A stretch of 64,000 nucleotides of DNA from Chlamydiota bacterium (lineage in GTDB: Bacteria; Auribacterota; Tritonobacteria; UBA1439): positions 62,001 to 126,000 of the forward strand of contig JAAYCL010000001.1 in the NCBI GenBank assembly GCA_012729785.1. The letters run 5' to 3'. Shown here in pieces: positions 29,476 to 38,371 of the stretch. Position numbers and translations under genes: made by a program. The notes beneath the pieces were generated by a model. The model saw nothing but the letters and a program-made list of their open reading frames with translations, made no database searches and was not told the origin of the DNA. How positions within the stretch are numbered: position 1 is the first letter of the stretch; the number at the start of each line of letters is the position of its first letter.

Positions 29476-30543
29476 ATGACCCGCCTCAGGACCTCCGACT
29501 TCGACTACCCGCTCGACCCGGGGTACATCGCGCAGGAGCCGCCTCCCCGGCGCGAGGCGGCCCGTCTGATGGTCTGCCGGGGCGGGGCGGCGGGCGTCGT
29601 CCACACGGTCTTCGACCGGATCGGGGATCATCTCGAGGACGGGACGCTCCTGGTGCTCAACGACACGAAGGTCTTTCCCGCGCGGCTGGCCGGCAGGAAG
29701 GCGGGCACGGGCGGACGGGTGGAGGTGCTGCTGCTCCGCGAGCGCGGGGGAGGGGAGTGGGAGTGCCTCCTCAAGCCGGGGAGGCGGCTCCCGCGGGGCG
29801 CCGAGATCGAGTTCGAGGGCAGTCCGCTCGTCGGGCGGGTCGAGGATCGGCTGCGCGGCGGCGCGTTCGCGGTGCGCTTCCGCGGAACGGGGGAGATCGA
29901 GCGGGAGATCGACAGGATCGGCCGGGTGCCGCTGCCGCCGTACATCCGCCGGCCGCCGGCCGGGGGGCGCCGCGCCCCCTGCGACGACCGGGAGCGATAC
30001 CAGACGGTCTACGCGCGGCGGCGGGGGGCGGTCGCCGCCCCCACGGCGGGGCTCCACTTCTCCGTGACGCTTCTGGAGCGCCTCGCGGCCCGCGGCATCG
30101 CGACGGCGGCGCTCACCCTCCACGTCGGCCCGGGGACGTTCCTCCCGGTCCGCGAGGAATACGTCGACGACCACCGGATGCACCCGGAGTGGTACGAGAT
30201 CGGGGAGGAGACCGCCGCGAAAATCGCCCGGGCGCGGGAGGAGGGGAGGCAGCTGGTGGCGGTGGGGACGACCGTCGCGCGGGCGCTCGAGGCCGCCGCC
30301 GACGAGCGGGGCGCGGTGCGGCCCGGCGCGGGCTGGACGGATATCTTCATCCGCCCCCCGTACCGTTTCAAGGTCGTGCGGAACCTGCTCACGAACTTCC
30401 ATCTTCCCGGCTCGACGCTCCTGATGCTGGTCGCGGCGCTCGCGGGCAGGGAGACGGTGCTGGGCCTCTACGAGACCGCGAAGAGGGAAGGGTACCGGTT
30501 CTACAGCTACGGGGACGCGATGCTCGTGTCGAGCGCGCCGTGA
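29476..30543 (+). CDS. queA: S-adenosylmethionine:tRNA ribosyltransferase-isomerase QueA
   Basis: 355 residues. Family motifs are FDYPLDPGYIAQEPPPRREAARL at the start, LLVLNDTKVFPARL, AAPTAGLHFS, LTLHVGPGTFLPVR and NFHLPGSTLLMLV near the end. QueA adds the epoxycyclopentandiol ring to preQ1 in tRNA during queuosine synthesis. ATG 29476 is chosen because it begins the family N terminus. tgt, the preceding enzyme of the pathway, is two genes downstream with an exported hydrolase in between. Confidence 0.96.
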   Translation: MTRLRTSDFDYPLDPGYIAQEPPPRREAARLMVCRGGAAGVVHTVFDRIGDHLEDGTLLVLNDTKVFPARLAGRKAGTGGRVEVLLLRERGGGEWECLLKPGRRLPRGAEIEFEGSPLVGRVEDRLRGGAFAVRFRGTGEIEREIDRIGRVPLPPYIRRPPAGGRRAPCDDRERYQTVYARRRGAVAAPTAGLHFSVTLLERLAARGIATAALTLHVGPGTFLPVREEYVDDHRMHPEWYEIGEETAAKIARAREEGRQLVAVGTTVARALEAAADERGAVRPGAGWTDIFIRPPYRFKVVRNLLTNFHLPGSTLLMLVAALAGRETVLGLYETAKREGYRFYSYGDAMLVSSAP

Positions 30544-30560
30544 CAAGAGGAGTTCGTTCC

Positions 30561-31529
30561 ATGCCGAAGAGATTCCTGCGCATCCTGCTGGCCCCGCTCC
30601 TCGCCGCGGGCCTGTTCGCGGCGCGGGGCGGGGCCGCGCCGCCCGCCGCGCTGCCCGCCTCCCCCCTCGCCGTGCACGTCCTGGACGTGGGGCACGGGGA
30701 CGCGATCGTCATCCTCACCCCCGGCGGCCGGTGCGTCCTCATCGACGCGGGCGGCGGCCGGAGGGGCGGGGGGGCGGTCCTCTCGCTGCTGAAGGAGAAG
30801 CGGGTCCGGCGGCTGGATACGGTCGTGATGTCGCACGCGGACTCCGACCATATCGGCGGGATGCCCGCGGTCCTCTCCAGCGGAATCGAGGTCGGCGAGT
30901 TCCTCGACCCGGGGTACCCGCATACGACCACCCTGTACCGCCGCGTGCTCGAGGCGGTGCAGGCGAGGCCGGAGACGCGCTACCGCACCCCCAGGGCGGG
31001 GGAGCTCCTCGACTGGGGGAAGGAGCTGCGGGTCCGGGTGCTCGCCCCCGGGGACGATCCGCGCGGCACCAACGACAGCTCGATCGTGATCCGCCTCACC
31101 TACGGCACGGTCAGCTTCCTGTTCACCGGCGACGCCGGGCGACGCTCCGAGCGGGAGATGGCCCGCCGCTTCGGGACCGGGCTCAGGGCGCAGGTGCTGA
31201 AGGCGGGGCATCACGGCTCCAAGTCGTCGTCGACCGCGCCGTTCTTGAAGCTCGTGAAGCCTGAGGTGGCGATCGTCAGCACGCGGGGCGCGGGGCCGGA
31301 CGATCCGTACCGGGAGACGACCGCCCGGCTGCGCGCGGCGGGGTCGAAAATCTACCAGACGGGCAGGTACGGGATGGTCACGGTCTATTCCGACGGTGCC
31401 GGGTACCGGGTGGTCACGGAGCGCGAGGTCGAGCCCGCCGAGGCGGAGGTCCGCGAGACCGCCGCGGCCACCGGCGCGGCCGCGCCGCCGCGGGAGCTGC
31501 CTGCATCGACCGCGGCGGTCGCGCACTGA
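30561..31529 (+). CDS. Exported ComEC-like metallo-beta-lactamase-fold hydrolase
   Basis: 322 residues. An N-terminal signal sequence (KRFLRILLAPLLAAGLFAARGGA) is followed by an MBL fold of the ComEC/competence-associated type: LDVGHGDAIVI, VVMSHADSDHIGGMP, NDSSIVIRLTYG, FLFTGDAG and LKAGHHGSKSS. All metal ligands expected for this family are visible. The soluble ComEC-like enzymes are probable nucleases or phosphodiesterases; ComEC itself has the MBL domain in a membrane channel, which is absent here. AGAGGAG precedes the ATG. It sits between queA and tgt, probably co-transcribed. Confidence 0.85.
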   Translation: MPKRFLRILLAPLLAAGLFAARGGAAPPAALPASPLAVHVLDVGHGDAIVILTPGGRCVLIDAGGGRRGGGAVLSLLKEKRVRRLDTVVMSHADSDHIGGMPAVLSSGIEVGEFLDPGYPHTTTLYRRVLEAVQARPETRYRTPRAGELLDWGKELRVRVLAPGDDPRGTNDSSIVIRLTYGTVSFLFTGDAGRRSEREMARRFGTGLRAQVLKAGHHGSKSSSTAPFLKLVKPEVAIVSTRGAGPDDPYRETTARLRAAGSKIYQTGRYGMVTVYSDGAGYRVVTEREVEPAEAEVRETAAATGAAAPPRELPASTAAVAH

Positions 31530-31604
31530 GTTCCCGCGGGCGGCCGGGATCCGCGGGGGCGCGCGTTCGGCCGCCGCATCGGCGAGGCGAGGGGGATCCG
31601 ACAG

Positions 31605-32726
31605 ATGGAGTTCACCGTTCACCGGACGGATGCGCAGACCCCCGCCCGCCTCGGCACGATCGCCACCCCGCACGGTTCCTTCGACACCCCCGTCTTCATG
31701 CCCGTGGGCACGCAGGGGACGGTGAAGACGATGAGCCCGGAGGAGCTCCGCGAGATCGGCTTCGGCATCATTTTGGGGAACACCTACCACCTCTCCCTCC
31801 GACCCGGCGCCGACATCGTCGCCCGCGCCGGCGGCCTCCACCGGTTCATGCACTGGGACGGGGCGATACTGACCGACAGCGGCGGCTACCAGGTCTTCAG
31901 CCTGGCGACGCTGCGCGAGATATCCCCCCGCGGGGTTTCGTTCCGCTCGCACATCGACGGGGCGGCCCACTTCCTGAGCCCCGAGCGGGCGGTGGCGATC
32001 CAGGAGGCGCTCGGCGCCGATATCATGATGGTGCTCGACGAGTGCACCCCGTACCCGTGCGCGCAGGATTATGCTTGCCAATCGATGGAGCGGAGCCTAG
32101 AATGGGCGTCCCGCTGCAAAGTCGCCCGCCGTTCGCCGCACGCGGCCCTCTTCGGCATCGTCCAGGGGGGGACGTACGCCGCCTTGCGGACGCGATCAGC
32201 GGCGGGGCTGGCGCGGATCGGCTTCGACGGGTACGCCATCGGCGGCCTCAGCGTCGGCGAGCCGGGGCCATTGATGCTCGAGCTCGTCGCGCACTGCTGC
32301 CGGGAGCTTCCCGGCGACAGGCCCCGTTATCTGATGGGGTGCGGGACGCCGGTGGAGATCGTCGAGGCGGTGGCGCGCGGCGTGGACATGTTCGACTGCG
32401 TGATGCCCACCCGGAACGGGAGGAACGGGACGGCGTTCACCGCCCGGGGGAAGCTCGCCGTGAAGAACGGCGCGTTCAAGGAGGATTTCAGGCCGATCGA
32501 GGAGGGGTGCGGCTGCGCCGCCTGCCGGCACTACACGCGCGCCTACCTGCGCCACCTGTTCAACGCCGGGGAGGTGCTGGGGCTCAGGCTGGTGACGTGC
32601 CACAACCTGTACTTCTATCACCAACTGATGCGGCGGATCCGTGAGGCGATCGCCGCGGGGACGTTCGAGCGGTTCAGGCGGGAGTTCATCGAAAGGTACC
32701 AACGCGGGGGGGAATCGTGCACGTGA
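31605..32726 (+). CDS. tgt: tRNA-guanine transglycosylase
   Basis: 373 residues. Tgt exchanges guanine-34 for preQ1 in tRNAs with GUN anticodons. Visible motifs are TPVFMPVGTQGTVK, GNTYHLSLRPG, LTDSGGYQVFSL (base-recognition Asp), MFDCVMPTRNGRNG (nucleophile Asp) and the zinc site C-G-C-A-A-C...CHNLY. The last ten bases overlap the start of yajC. Together with queA this indicates queuosine-tRNA modification from imported or locally made preQ1. Confidence 0.97.
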   Translation: MEFTVHRTDAQTPARLGTIATPHGSFDTPVFMPVGTQGTVKTMSPEELREIGFGIILGNTYHLSLRPGADIVARAGGLHRFMHWDGAILTDSGGYQVFSLATLREISPRGVSFRSHIDGAAHFLSPERAVAIQEALGADIMMVLDECTPYPCAQDYACQSMERSLEWASRCKVARRSPHAALFGIVQGGTYAALRTRSAAGLARIGFDGYAIGGLSVGEPGPLMLELVAHCCRELPGDRPRYLMGCGTPVEIVEAVARGVDMFDCVMPTRNGRNGTAFTARGKLAVKNGAFKEDFRPIEEGCGCAACRHYTRAYLRHLFNAGEVLGLRLVTCHNLYFYHQLMRRIREAIAAGTFERFRREFIERYQRGGESCT

Positions 32727-33082
32727 CCATCTGTGCAAAGGGGCTGTGGAACGCGGCACGCGGAGCGGGATTCGTCCCCCCGCCCGGCGGCGCGGGGGGC
32801 GAGGCGCCCGGCTTCGGCTCGTACCTGCCGATGATCGCGATGCTGGTCGCGATCTTCTACCTGATGATCTTCCGCCCGCAGCAGAAGAAGCAACAGGAGC
32901 AGAAGGCGATGCTCGGCTCCCTGAAGAAGGGAGACCAGGTGGTCACCACCGGCGGCATCCACGGGGTCGTGGCGGGGGTCCGGGACGACGTCGTGGTGCT
33001 GAAGGTGGCCGACAACGTGAAGATCGAGTTCTCGAAGAGCGCCGTCGCGGCGGTCGTCAAGGCGGAGAAGGCGTCGTCGTGA
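32717..33082 (+). CDS. yajC: Sec translocase accessory protein YajC
   Basis: 121 residues from a GTG overlapping tgt. It has one membrane helix (LPMIAMLVAIFYLMIF) followed by the hallmark RPQQKKQQEQKAM and a small beta domain (LKKGDQVVTTGGIHGVV). An N-terminal Gly/Pro stretch precedes the helix. YajC forms a complex with SecD and SecF in Sec-dependent export; secDF lies one gene downstream. The stop codon overlaps the next GTG (GTGA). Confidence 0.95.
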   Translation: MHVTICAKGLWNAARGAGFVPPPGGAGGEAPGFGSYLPMIAMLVAIFYLMIFRPQQKKQQEQKAMLGSLKKGDQVVTTGGIHGVVAGVRDDVVVLKVADNVKIEFSKSAVAAVVKAEKASS

Positions 33083-33741
33083 CGGTGACGATCGGGCAGG
33101 TCAGGAAGAACGGGGAGGTCAACGCCTACCTGGAGAAGACCGACCGGTGCATGGTGTCGATGGGCTACACCGAGCACGGGGCCCGGCACGCGCGCATCGT
33201 CTCGGACGCCGCGCGCGCCATCCTCCTCAAGCTCGGCGTCCCCGCGCGCGAGGCGGAGCTCGCGGCGATCGCCGGCTACCTCCACGACCTCGGCAACCTC
33301 GTGAACCGAGAGAACCACGCCCTCACCGGGAGCGCGATGGCCCGCGACATCCTCCAGGCGATGGGGATGCCGGCCGCGGAGGTCGCCGACATCGTCGCGG
33401 CCATCGGGCACCACCAGGAGGAGAACGGGGAGCCGATGAGCGGCATCTCCGCCGCGCTCATCCTCGCCGACAAGATCGACGTCCACCGCGGGCGCGTCCG
33501 CAAGAGCAACCAGATGGACTTCGACACGCACGACCGCGTGAACCACTCCGCGAAGCGCTCGGTCGTCAAGGTGAGCCGCAAGAGGCGGACGATCCGCTAC
33601 GACCTGACGATCGACACCCGCCTCTCCAGGGTGATGGACTATTTCGAGATATTCATGTCGCGGATGATCATCGCCCGGAAGGCCGCGGCGTTTCTCGGCT
33701 GCAGACTGGAACTGGTGATCAACGGCGCCAAGATGCTTTAA
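33079..33741 (+). CDS. HD-domain phosphohydrolase
   Basis: 220 residues starting with a GTG that overlaps the yajC stop. It has an HDIG-like core: EHGARHARIVSDAARAIL, LHDLGNLVNRENH and IGHHQEENGEPMSG, with metal-binding His/Asp residues in order. The C-terminal part (about 130-220) with VNHSAKRSVVKVSRKRRTI is not recognisable. HD domains hydrolyse phosphoesters or nucleotides; this group is often annotated as HD domain protein next to yajC and secDF in uncultured phyla. Function is unknown. Confidence 0.85.
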   Translation: MTVTIGQVRKNGEVNAYLEKTDRCMVSMGYTEHGARHARIVSDAARAILLKLGVPAREAELAAIAGYLHDLGNLVNRENHALTGSAMARDILQAMGMPAAEVADIVAAIGHHQEENGEPMSGISAALILADKIDVHRGRVRKSNQMDFDTHDRVNHSAKRSVVKVSRKRRTIRYDLTIDTRLSRVMDYFEIFMSRMIIARKAAAFLGCRLELVINGAKML

Positions 33742-33742
33742 T

Positions 33743-33847
33743 CAGCTGTACGCCGTGAGCTGTACGATATACGCTGAAAGCTTGCGGCGCACATCCAAGC
33801 GGCTTGCAGCTTGCGTTGTATGGCGTACAGCGTATAGCGTACAGCTG
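33743..33847. repeat. Imperfect inverted repeat before secDF
   Basis: Left arm 33743-33774 and right arm 33816-33847 both begin (in opposite sense) CAGCTGTACGC and share a second block CTGTACG. The base composition (A/T-rich with TATAC units) differs sharply from surrounding genes. It fills nearly the entire gap and could fold as a long hairpin in the secDF leader. Confidence 0.75.
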
Positions 33848-33861
33848 AAAAGGGAGGATTC

Positions 33862-36378
33862 ATGAATCGCAACCTGAAATGGAGGATCGCCCTCATCTTC
33901 GCGGTGCTCCTCGGCTGTTTCTACTACATCTACCCGACCGCGCGCTGGGCGGGGCTTTCGCTTGAAAGGCGGAAGGCGCTGGAGGGCGAATGGGCGCGCC
34001 GCGACGCCGAGACCAGCGGCGAGGGGCTCGCCACCCGCGTCTTCTACTCCCTGGAGAAGTGGCTGCGCGGCGACCCGCGCAGGATCCTGAACCTCGGGCT
34101 CGACCTGCGCGGCGGGATGCACCTCGTGCTCCAGGTCGAGACGGCGGAACTCACCGACGACGCGAAGCGGGACGCGGTCCCCCGCGCCCTCGAGATCATC
34201 CGCAACCGCGTCGACGAGTTCGGCGTCGCCGAGCCGTCGATCTACCCGGAGGGACGGGACCGCATCGTGGTGCAGCTCCCCGGCATCGACGACCCGCGGC
34301 GCGCCATCGACCTCATCGGCAAGACCGCCCTGCTCGAGTTCAAGCTGGTGGCCGAGGACGCGCTCACCGAGAGGACGCTCGACGCGATCGACGCGAAGCG
34401 GCCGCTCCTCTCCCACCTCGAGGACGACCGCGGCAGGACCTCCGAGGGGGTCGGCTACACCTCCTGGCACGTCCTCGAGGCCAAGGCGGGGCTCGTGGAG
34501 GAGATCCTCGCCTCGCCCGAGGCCCGGGAGCTCGTCCCCGACGGGTACGAGTTCCTCCTCGGGAGGGCGCTCCCGTCCCCGCGGACGAAGGACCGGATGC
34601 GGGGCGTGCACCTCGTCCGGGAGGAGCCGATCATCAGGGGGCTCTCGCTGAAGAACGCGCAACTGAGCCGGGCCGGCGCGTTCAACCAGCCCGTGGTGAC
34701 GATGGACTTCGACCGGGAGGGGATGCGCAAGCTCCGGATCGTCTCCGGCGAGGCGGAGAAGCGGTACAAGGATCCGAAGAACCCCGTGGTGACGCGCCTG
34801 GGGATCGTGCTCGACGACGTGGTCTACTCCGCGCCGCTGATGATGGTCAAGCTCGACTCGAGCCCGTTCATCGAGGGGCGGTTCAGCGTGGAGGAGGCGA
34901 ACGATCTCGCCATCGTGCTCAGGGCGGGGTCGCTCCCGGCCCCGGTGAAGATCGCGGAGAACCGGATGGTGGGTCCGAGTCTCGGCCGCGACTCGATCGC
35001 GGCGGGGGTGAAGGCCTCGATCTTCGGCCTCGCGCTCGTCGTCCTGTTTATGATGGCCTACTACCTCCGGGCGGGCGTCGTCGCCGACTTCGCCCTGCTC
35101 TTCAACGGCCTCCTGATGATCGCCGCCCTGTCGATGTTCCGCGCCACGCTCACCCTCCCCGGTATCGCGGGCATCATCCTCTCGCTAGGGATGGCGGTCG
35201 ACGCGAACGTCCTCATCTTCGAACGGATCCGCGAGGAGATGGCCATCGGCCGGAAGATACGCGCGGCGATCGAGAACGGCTACGCCAGGGCGTTCGTCAC
35301 GATCGTCGATTCCAACCTCACCACGCTCGCCGTGGCGCTCATCCTCTACTGGATAGGCACGGGGCCGGTGCGCGGCTTCGCGGTGACGCTGAGCATCGGC
35401 ATCCTGACCGGCATGTGGACCTCCCTCTTCGTCACCCGCGCGGTCTTCGACTCGATGTGCCTCAGGCCTTCGTTCACGCGCCTCCGGATGCTCCAGGCGA
35501 TCAAGCTGACGAAGATCGACTTCATCGGGAAACTCCCGTACGCGCTCGCCCTCTCCGTGCTCCTCATCGCGCTCGGCTGCTGGAGCTTCTTCGGGCGCGG
35601 ATGGAAGAACAACTTCGGCGTCGACTTCAGCGGGGGCGCGCTCCAGCAGTACAGGTTCGAGCGCCCGGTCCGGATGGAGGAGGTCAGGAAAGGGGTGCGC
35701 GAGCTCGGCCTCCAGGATTCGATGATCCAGAACGTCGAGGAGGGGCGGGAGCTCATCATCAAGACCGCCTCCGACCGCGGCGCGGAGATGCTCGCCCTCT
35801 TCACGGCCATCTTCCCGGACAACCCCGCCACGCTGCTCAGATCGGAGGTCGTCGGGCCGGTGGCCGGAAGGGCGCTCAGGCAGCAGGCGGTGCTGGGCCT
35901 GCTGGTCTCGTTCGTCGCGATCGTCATCTACGTCGGCGTGCGGTTCCGAAACGTCCAGTACGGGCTCGCCGGCGTGATCGCCCTCGTGCACGACGTGCTC
36001 GTCACGGTCGCCGCCTGCGCCCTCACCGGGAGGCCGTTCGACCTCGGCATCGTGGCGGCGCTGCTCACGATCGTCGGCTACTCGATCAACGACACCATCG
36101 TGATCTTCGACCGCATCCGCGAGGATCTGCGCCTGATGAAGAAGACGAGCTTCCGCGAGATCGTCAACCTGAGCATCAACCAGACGCTCTCGCGCACGAT
36201 GATCACCTCGTTCACCTCCCTGCTGATGGTGACCTGCGTCTTCATCTGGGGAGGCCCGGTCATCCACGACTTCGCCTTCGCCCTGATCGTCGGCATGGTC
36301 GCGGGGATCTACTCCACCGTCTATATCGCCGCGCCGATCCTGATCCTCTGGCCCGGCGCGCGGCGGTCGGGGGCCTGA
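33862..36378 (+). CDS. secDF: Fused protein translocase SecDF
   Basis: 838 residues combining SecD (1 to about 540) and SecF (about 545-838) in one chain, a known arrangement. SecD part: N-terminal membrane helix, LGLDLRGGMHLVLQVE, the large P1 region and a second membrane block with LSLGMAVDANVLIFERIREE. SecF part: KIDFIGKLPYALALS, NNFGVDFSGGALQQYRF and TIVGYSINDTIVIFDRIRED. It uses the proton motive force to pull proteins across the membrane. AGGGAGG lies before the ATG. Confidence 0.97.
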   Translation: MNRNLKWRIALIFAVLLGCFYYIYPTARWAGLSLERRKALEGEWARRDAETSGEGLATRVFYSLEKWLRGDPRRILNLGLDLRGGMHLVLQVETAELTDDAKRDAVPRALEIIRNRVDEFGVAEPSIYPEGRDRIVVQLPGIDDPRRAIDLIGKTALLEFKLVAEDALTERTLDAIDAKRPLLSHLEDDRGRTSEGVGYTSWHVLEAKAGLVEEILASPEARELVPDGYEFLLGRALPSPRTKDRMRGVHLVREEPIIRGLSLKNAQLSRAGAFNQPVVTMDFDREGMRKLRIVSGEAEKRYKDPKNPVVTRLGIVLDDVVYSAPLMMVKLDSSPFIEGRFSVEEANDLAIVLRAGSLPAPVKIAENRMVGPSLGRDSIAAGVKASIFGLALVVLFMMAYYLRAGVVADFALLFNGLLMIAALSMFRATLTLPGIAGIILSLGMAVDANVLIFERIREEMAIGRKIRAAIENGYARAFVTIVDSNLTTLAVALILYWIGTGPVRGFAVTLSIGILTGMWTSLFVTRAVFDSMCLRPSFTRLRMLQAIKLTKIDFIGKLPYALALSVLLIALGCWSFFGRGWKNNFGVDFSGGALQQYRFERPVRMEEVRKGVRELGLQDSMIQNVEEGRELIIKTASDRGAEMLALFTAIFPDNPATLLRSEVVGPVAGRALRQQAVLGLLVSFVAIVIYVGVRFRNVQYGLAGVIALVHDVLVTVAACALTGRPFDLGIVAALLTIVGYSINDTIVIFDRIREDLRLMKKTSFREIVNLSINQTLSRTMITSFTSLLMVTCVFIWGGPVIHDFAFALIVGMVAGIYSTVYIAAPILILWPGARRSGA

Positions 36379-36430
36379 GCCGGTCGTCGCGCCGGCGCCG
36401 TTCCCGCCGCCGAGCGAGGCAGCGCCCCGA

Positions 36431-37393
36431 ATGACGGCCGATCCGCGGACGGTCCTCGTCGTCAGCCTCGGGGGCCTCGGGGATTTTCTGACCCGCTGGC
36501 CCCTCTGGCAGTCCGTCCGGCGCTCGTTTCCCGGCGCCCGGATCGTCTACCTCGGCGCCCCCCGCCACGCCCGCCTTCTCGCCGCCGCGGGCCTCTGCGA
36601 CGAGGCGCGGGATTTCGACGCCGCGGACCGCCGGTTGCCGAACAGGGCGGACACGCTGGTCTCCGCGCTCGGGGCGCGCGGGGCGGCGTGGGCGGAGCGG
36701 CTGGCGCGGGAGACGGGGGCGGCCCGTCTCGTGTCGATCGAACCGTTCCCCGGGGAGGAGGCGCGCGTGCCGGTGGGGGTGCATGTCGAGCGGCAGATCT
36801 CCGCCGCGGGTCTGGCGGCGCCGGATCCGCCGGAATGCCGCATCCCGGAGCCGCTGCGCCGATGGGCGGCCGAACGCCTCGCGGAGCGGGGGCTCGACGG
36901 GGCCCGCACGGTCGCCATCCACCGCGGGAGCGGGTCGCCCGCCAAGAACTGGCCGCGGGAGCGGTTCGAGGCCCTCGCGGCCGGGGCGGCCGGGCGCGGC
37001 TTCGAGGCGCTGTTCCTCGACGGGGAGGCGGAGGAGGGGCGGTTTTCCGAAACCCCGGGGACCGCCAGGTTCCGCGGCCTCGACCTCGCGGAGGCCGCCT
37101 CCCTCCTCGCCGCGTGCCGGGCGTACGTCGGCAACGACAGCGGCGTCTCGCATCTCGCGGCGCTGCTCGGCGTGCCGACGACGGTCATCTTCGGCCCCAC
37201 CGACCCGGCGGTCTGGGCGCCGCGCGGGAGGCGCGTCACCGTGCTGGCGGGCCGGGCCCCCTGCGCCCCCTGCGGCCGGGAGCGGATGCAGAGGTGCGGA
37301 AATCGCCGGTGTCTCGCGGAGATCTCAACGGAAAAGGTTTTGGACGCGCTGGGGCGCGCGGGCCGTGCGGCAACGTCGCGCGAACCCGTCTGA
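36431..37393 (+). CDS. GT9-family (heptosyltransferase-like) glycosyltransferase
   Basis: 320 residues. VVSLGGLGDFLTRWPLWQSVRR, AIHRGSGSPAKNWPRERFEALA and AYVGNDSGVSHLAALLGVPTTVIFGPTDP are the ADP-heptose:LPS heptosyltransferase (GT9) signature. A C-terminal cysteine cluster (CAPCGRERMQRC) follows, as in many WaaF/WaaC-like proteins of uncultured phyla. It would transfer a heptose or similar sugar onto an LPS core precursor. It lies 52 bases after secDF and before a VanZ-like gene. Confidence 0.9.
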   Translation: MTADPRTVLVVSLGGLGDFLTRWPLWQSVRRSFPGARIVYLGAPRHARLLAAAGLCDEARDFDAADRRLPNRADTLVSALGARGAAWAERLARETGAARLVSIEPFPGEEARVPVGVHVERQISAAGLAAPDPPECRIPEPLRRWAAERLAERGLDGARTVAIHRGSGSPAKNWPRERFEALAAGAAGRGFEALFLDGEAEEGRFSETPGTARFRGLDLAEAASLLAACRAYVGNDSGVSHLAALLGVPTTVIFGPTDPAVWAPRGRRVTVLAGRAPCAPCGRERMQRCGNRRCLAEISTEKVLDALGRAGRAATSREPV

Positions 37394-37418
37394 CGCCTCG
37401 GCGCGGGGGGGCGATGCC

Positions 37419-38285
37419 GTGCCCGTCGCGTGCCGCTGGATCGTCGCCGCCTGCTACGCCGCCGCCCTCCCGTTCCTGCGCGGGGGCTGGGAGCGGATCC
37501 GCGCGCGCGGCGGGGATTCGTTCGCCGCGGCGCTTCCGTTCGCCGCCGCGGCGGCGCTCGCCGCGGCGCTCCTCTGGTACCTCGCGGCGAGGAAACGCGA
37601 GACGAGAGTCACCGTCTACCTTCTGCTCGCCGTCCTGTGCGCCGCCGCCCTCGCCCTCTTCCGCTCCTCCCCCGAGCCGATTGCGAGGATCCACATCGCC
37701 CAGTACGCCTTGCTCGGTCTCCTCGTCTTCTGGGCCATGGACGGCCCGCGCGAGGGACGGATCTGCTGCCTCGGGGCCTTCCTCGCCGGCTCCGCACTCG
37801 GCCTCGCCGACGAGACGCTCCAGGGCGTCCTCCCGTCGCGCATCTACGACCTCCGGGACGTCGCGCTCAACATCCGCTCCGTCCTCCTCGGCCAGGCGGC
37901 GATCCTTTTCGTGCTGCGGCCGTGGGAGCGCAACGGGGGCGGGCCCCCGAGGCGGGGAGGGGGCGGGCGACTCGCCCTGCCGGCCTGCGCCTTCTCGCTG
38001 GCCGCGCTCCTGTGCCTGGCGAACGTCGCGCTGGTCGAGATGGGGACGCCGACGCGCCCGGGGTGGGAAGGCGCCGTCGCGGGCGGGAGGGACGGGTTTC
38101 GGCACTTCGGCCCCGCGGCGGTCGCCGCCAACACGGTCGGCATCGCCGCGGCGGTCGCGATGCTCGGCGCCGCGCGCGGGCCGCTGCGGGGCGCGGCGCG
38201 CCTCCTCCGCGCCGCGGCCGTCTGCGGGCTTCTCCCACCGCTGATCCTCCTCGTCGGGGCGCTTCTGGGGCTGCGGTTCCGCTGA
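37419..38285 (+). CDS. VanZ-like membrane protein, long form
   Basis: 288 residues with about seven hydrophobic segments from a GTG. The N-terminal VanZ-type region reads IHIAQYALLGLLVFWAMD ... LADETLQGVLPSRIYDLRDVALN, resembling the smaller protein at 18149. The C-terminal half has three more helices with no recognisable motif. Co-transcription with the GT9 gene is likely (26-base gap). Function unknown; VanZ-like proteins may affect envelope or glycopeptide sensitivity. Confidence 0.7.
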   Translation: MPVACRWIVAACYAAALPFLRGGWERIRARGGDSFAAALPFAAAAALAAALLWYLAARKRETRVTVYLLLAVLCAAALALFRSSPEPIARIHIAQYALLGLLVFWAMDGPREGRICCLGAFLAGSALGLADETLQGVLPSRIYDLRDVALNIRSVLLGQAAILFVLRPWERNGGGPPRRGGGGRLALPACAFSLAALLCLANVALVEMGTPTRPGWEGAVAGGRDGFRHFGPAAVAANTVGIAAAVAMLGAARGPLRGAARLLRAAAVCGLLPPLILLVGALLGLRFR

Positions 38286-38316
38286 ACGGTTCCCCGCGCG
38301 GGCGGGGCGTTTTCGC

Positions 38317-38345
38317 TTGCCCCGTCGCGGGCGGGATGCTACCGT
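38317..38345 (+). promoter_or_regulatory. Sigma70-type promoter for the four-repeat protein gene
   Basis: TTGCCC, a 17-base spacer ending TGC, then TACCGT. The start codon lies 27 bases downstream with AAGGAGG between, a complete promoter-RBS set. Confidence 0.65.
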
Positions 38346-38371
38346 GAGGGCTGTTCGCAAGGAGGATCCCC

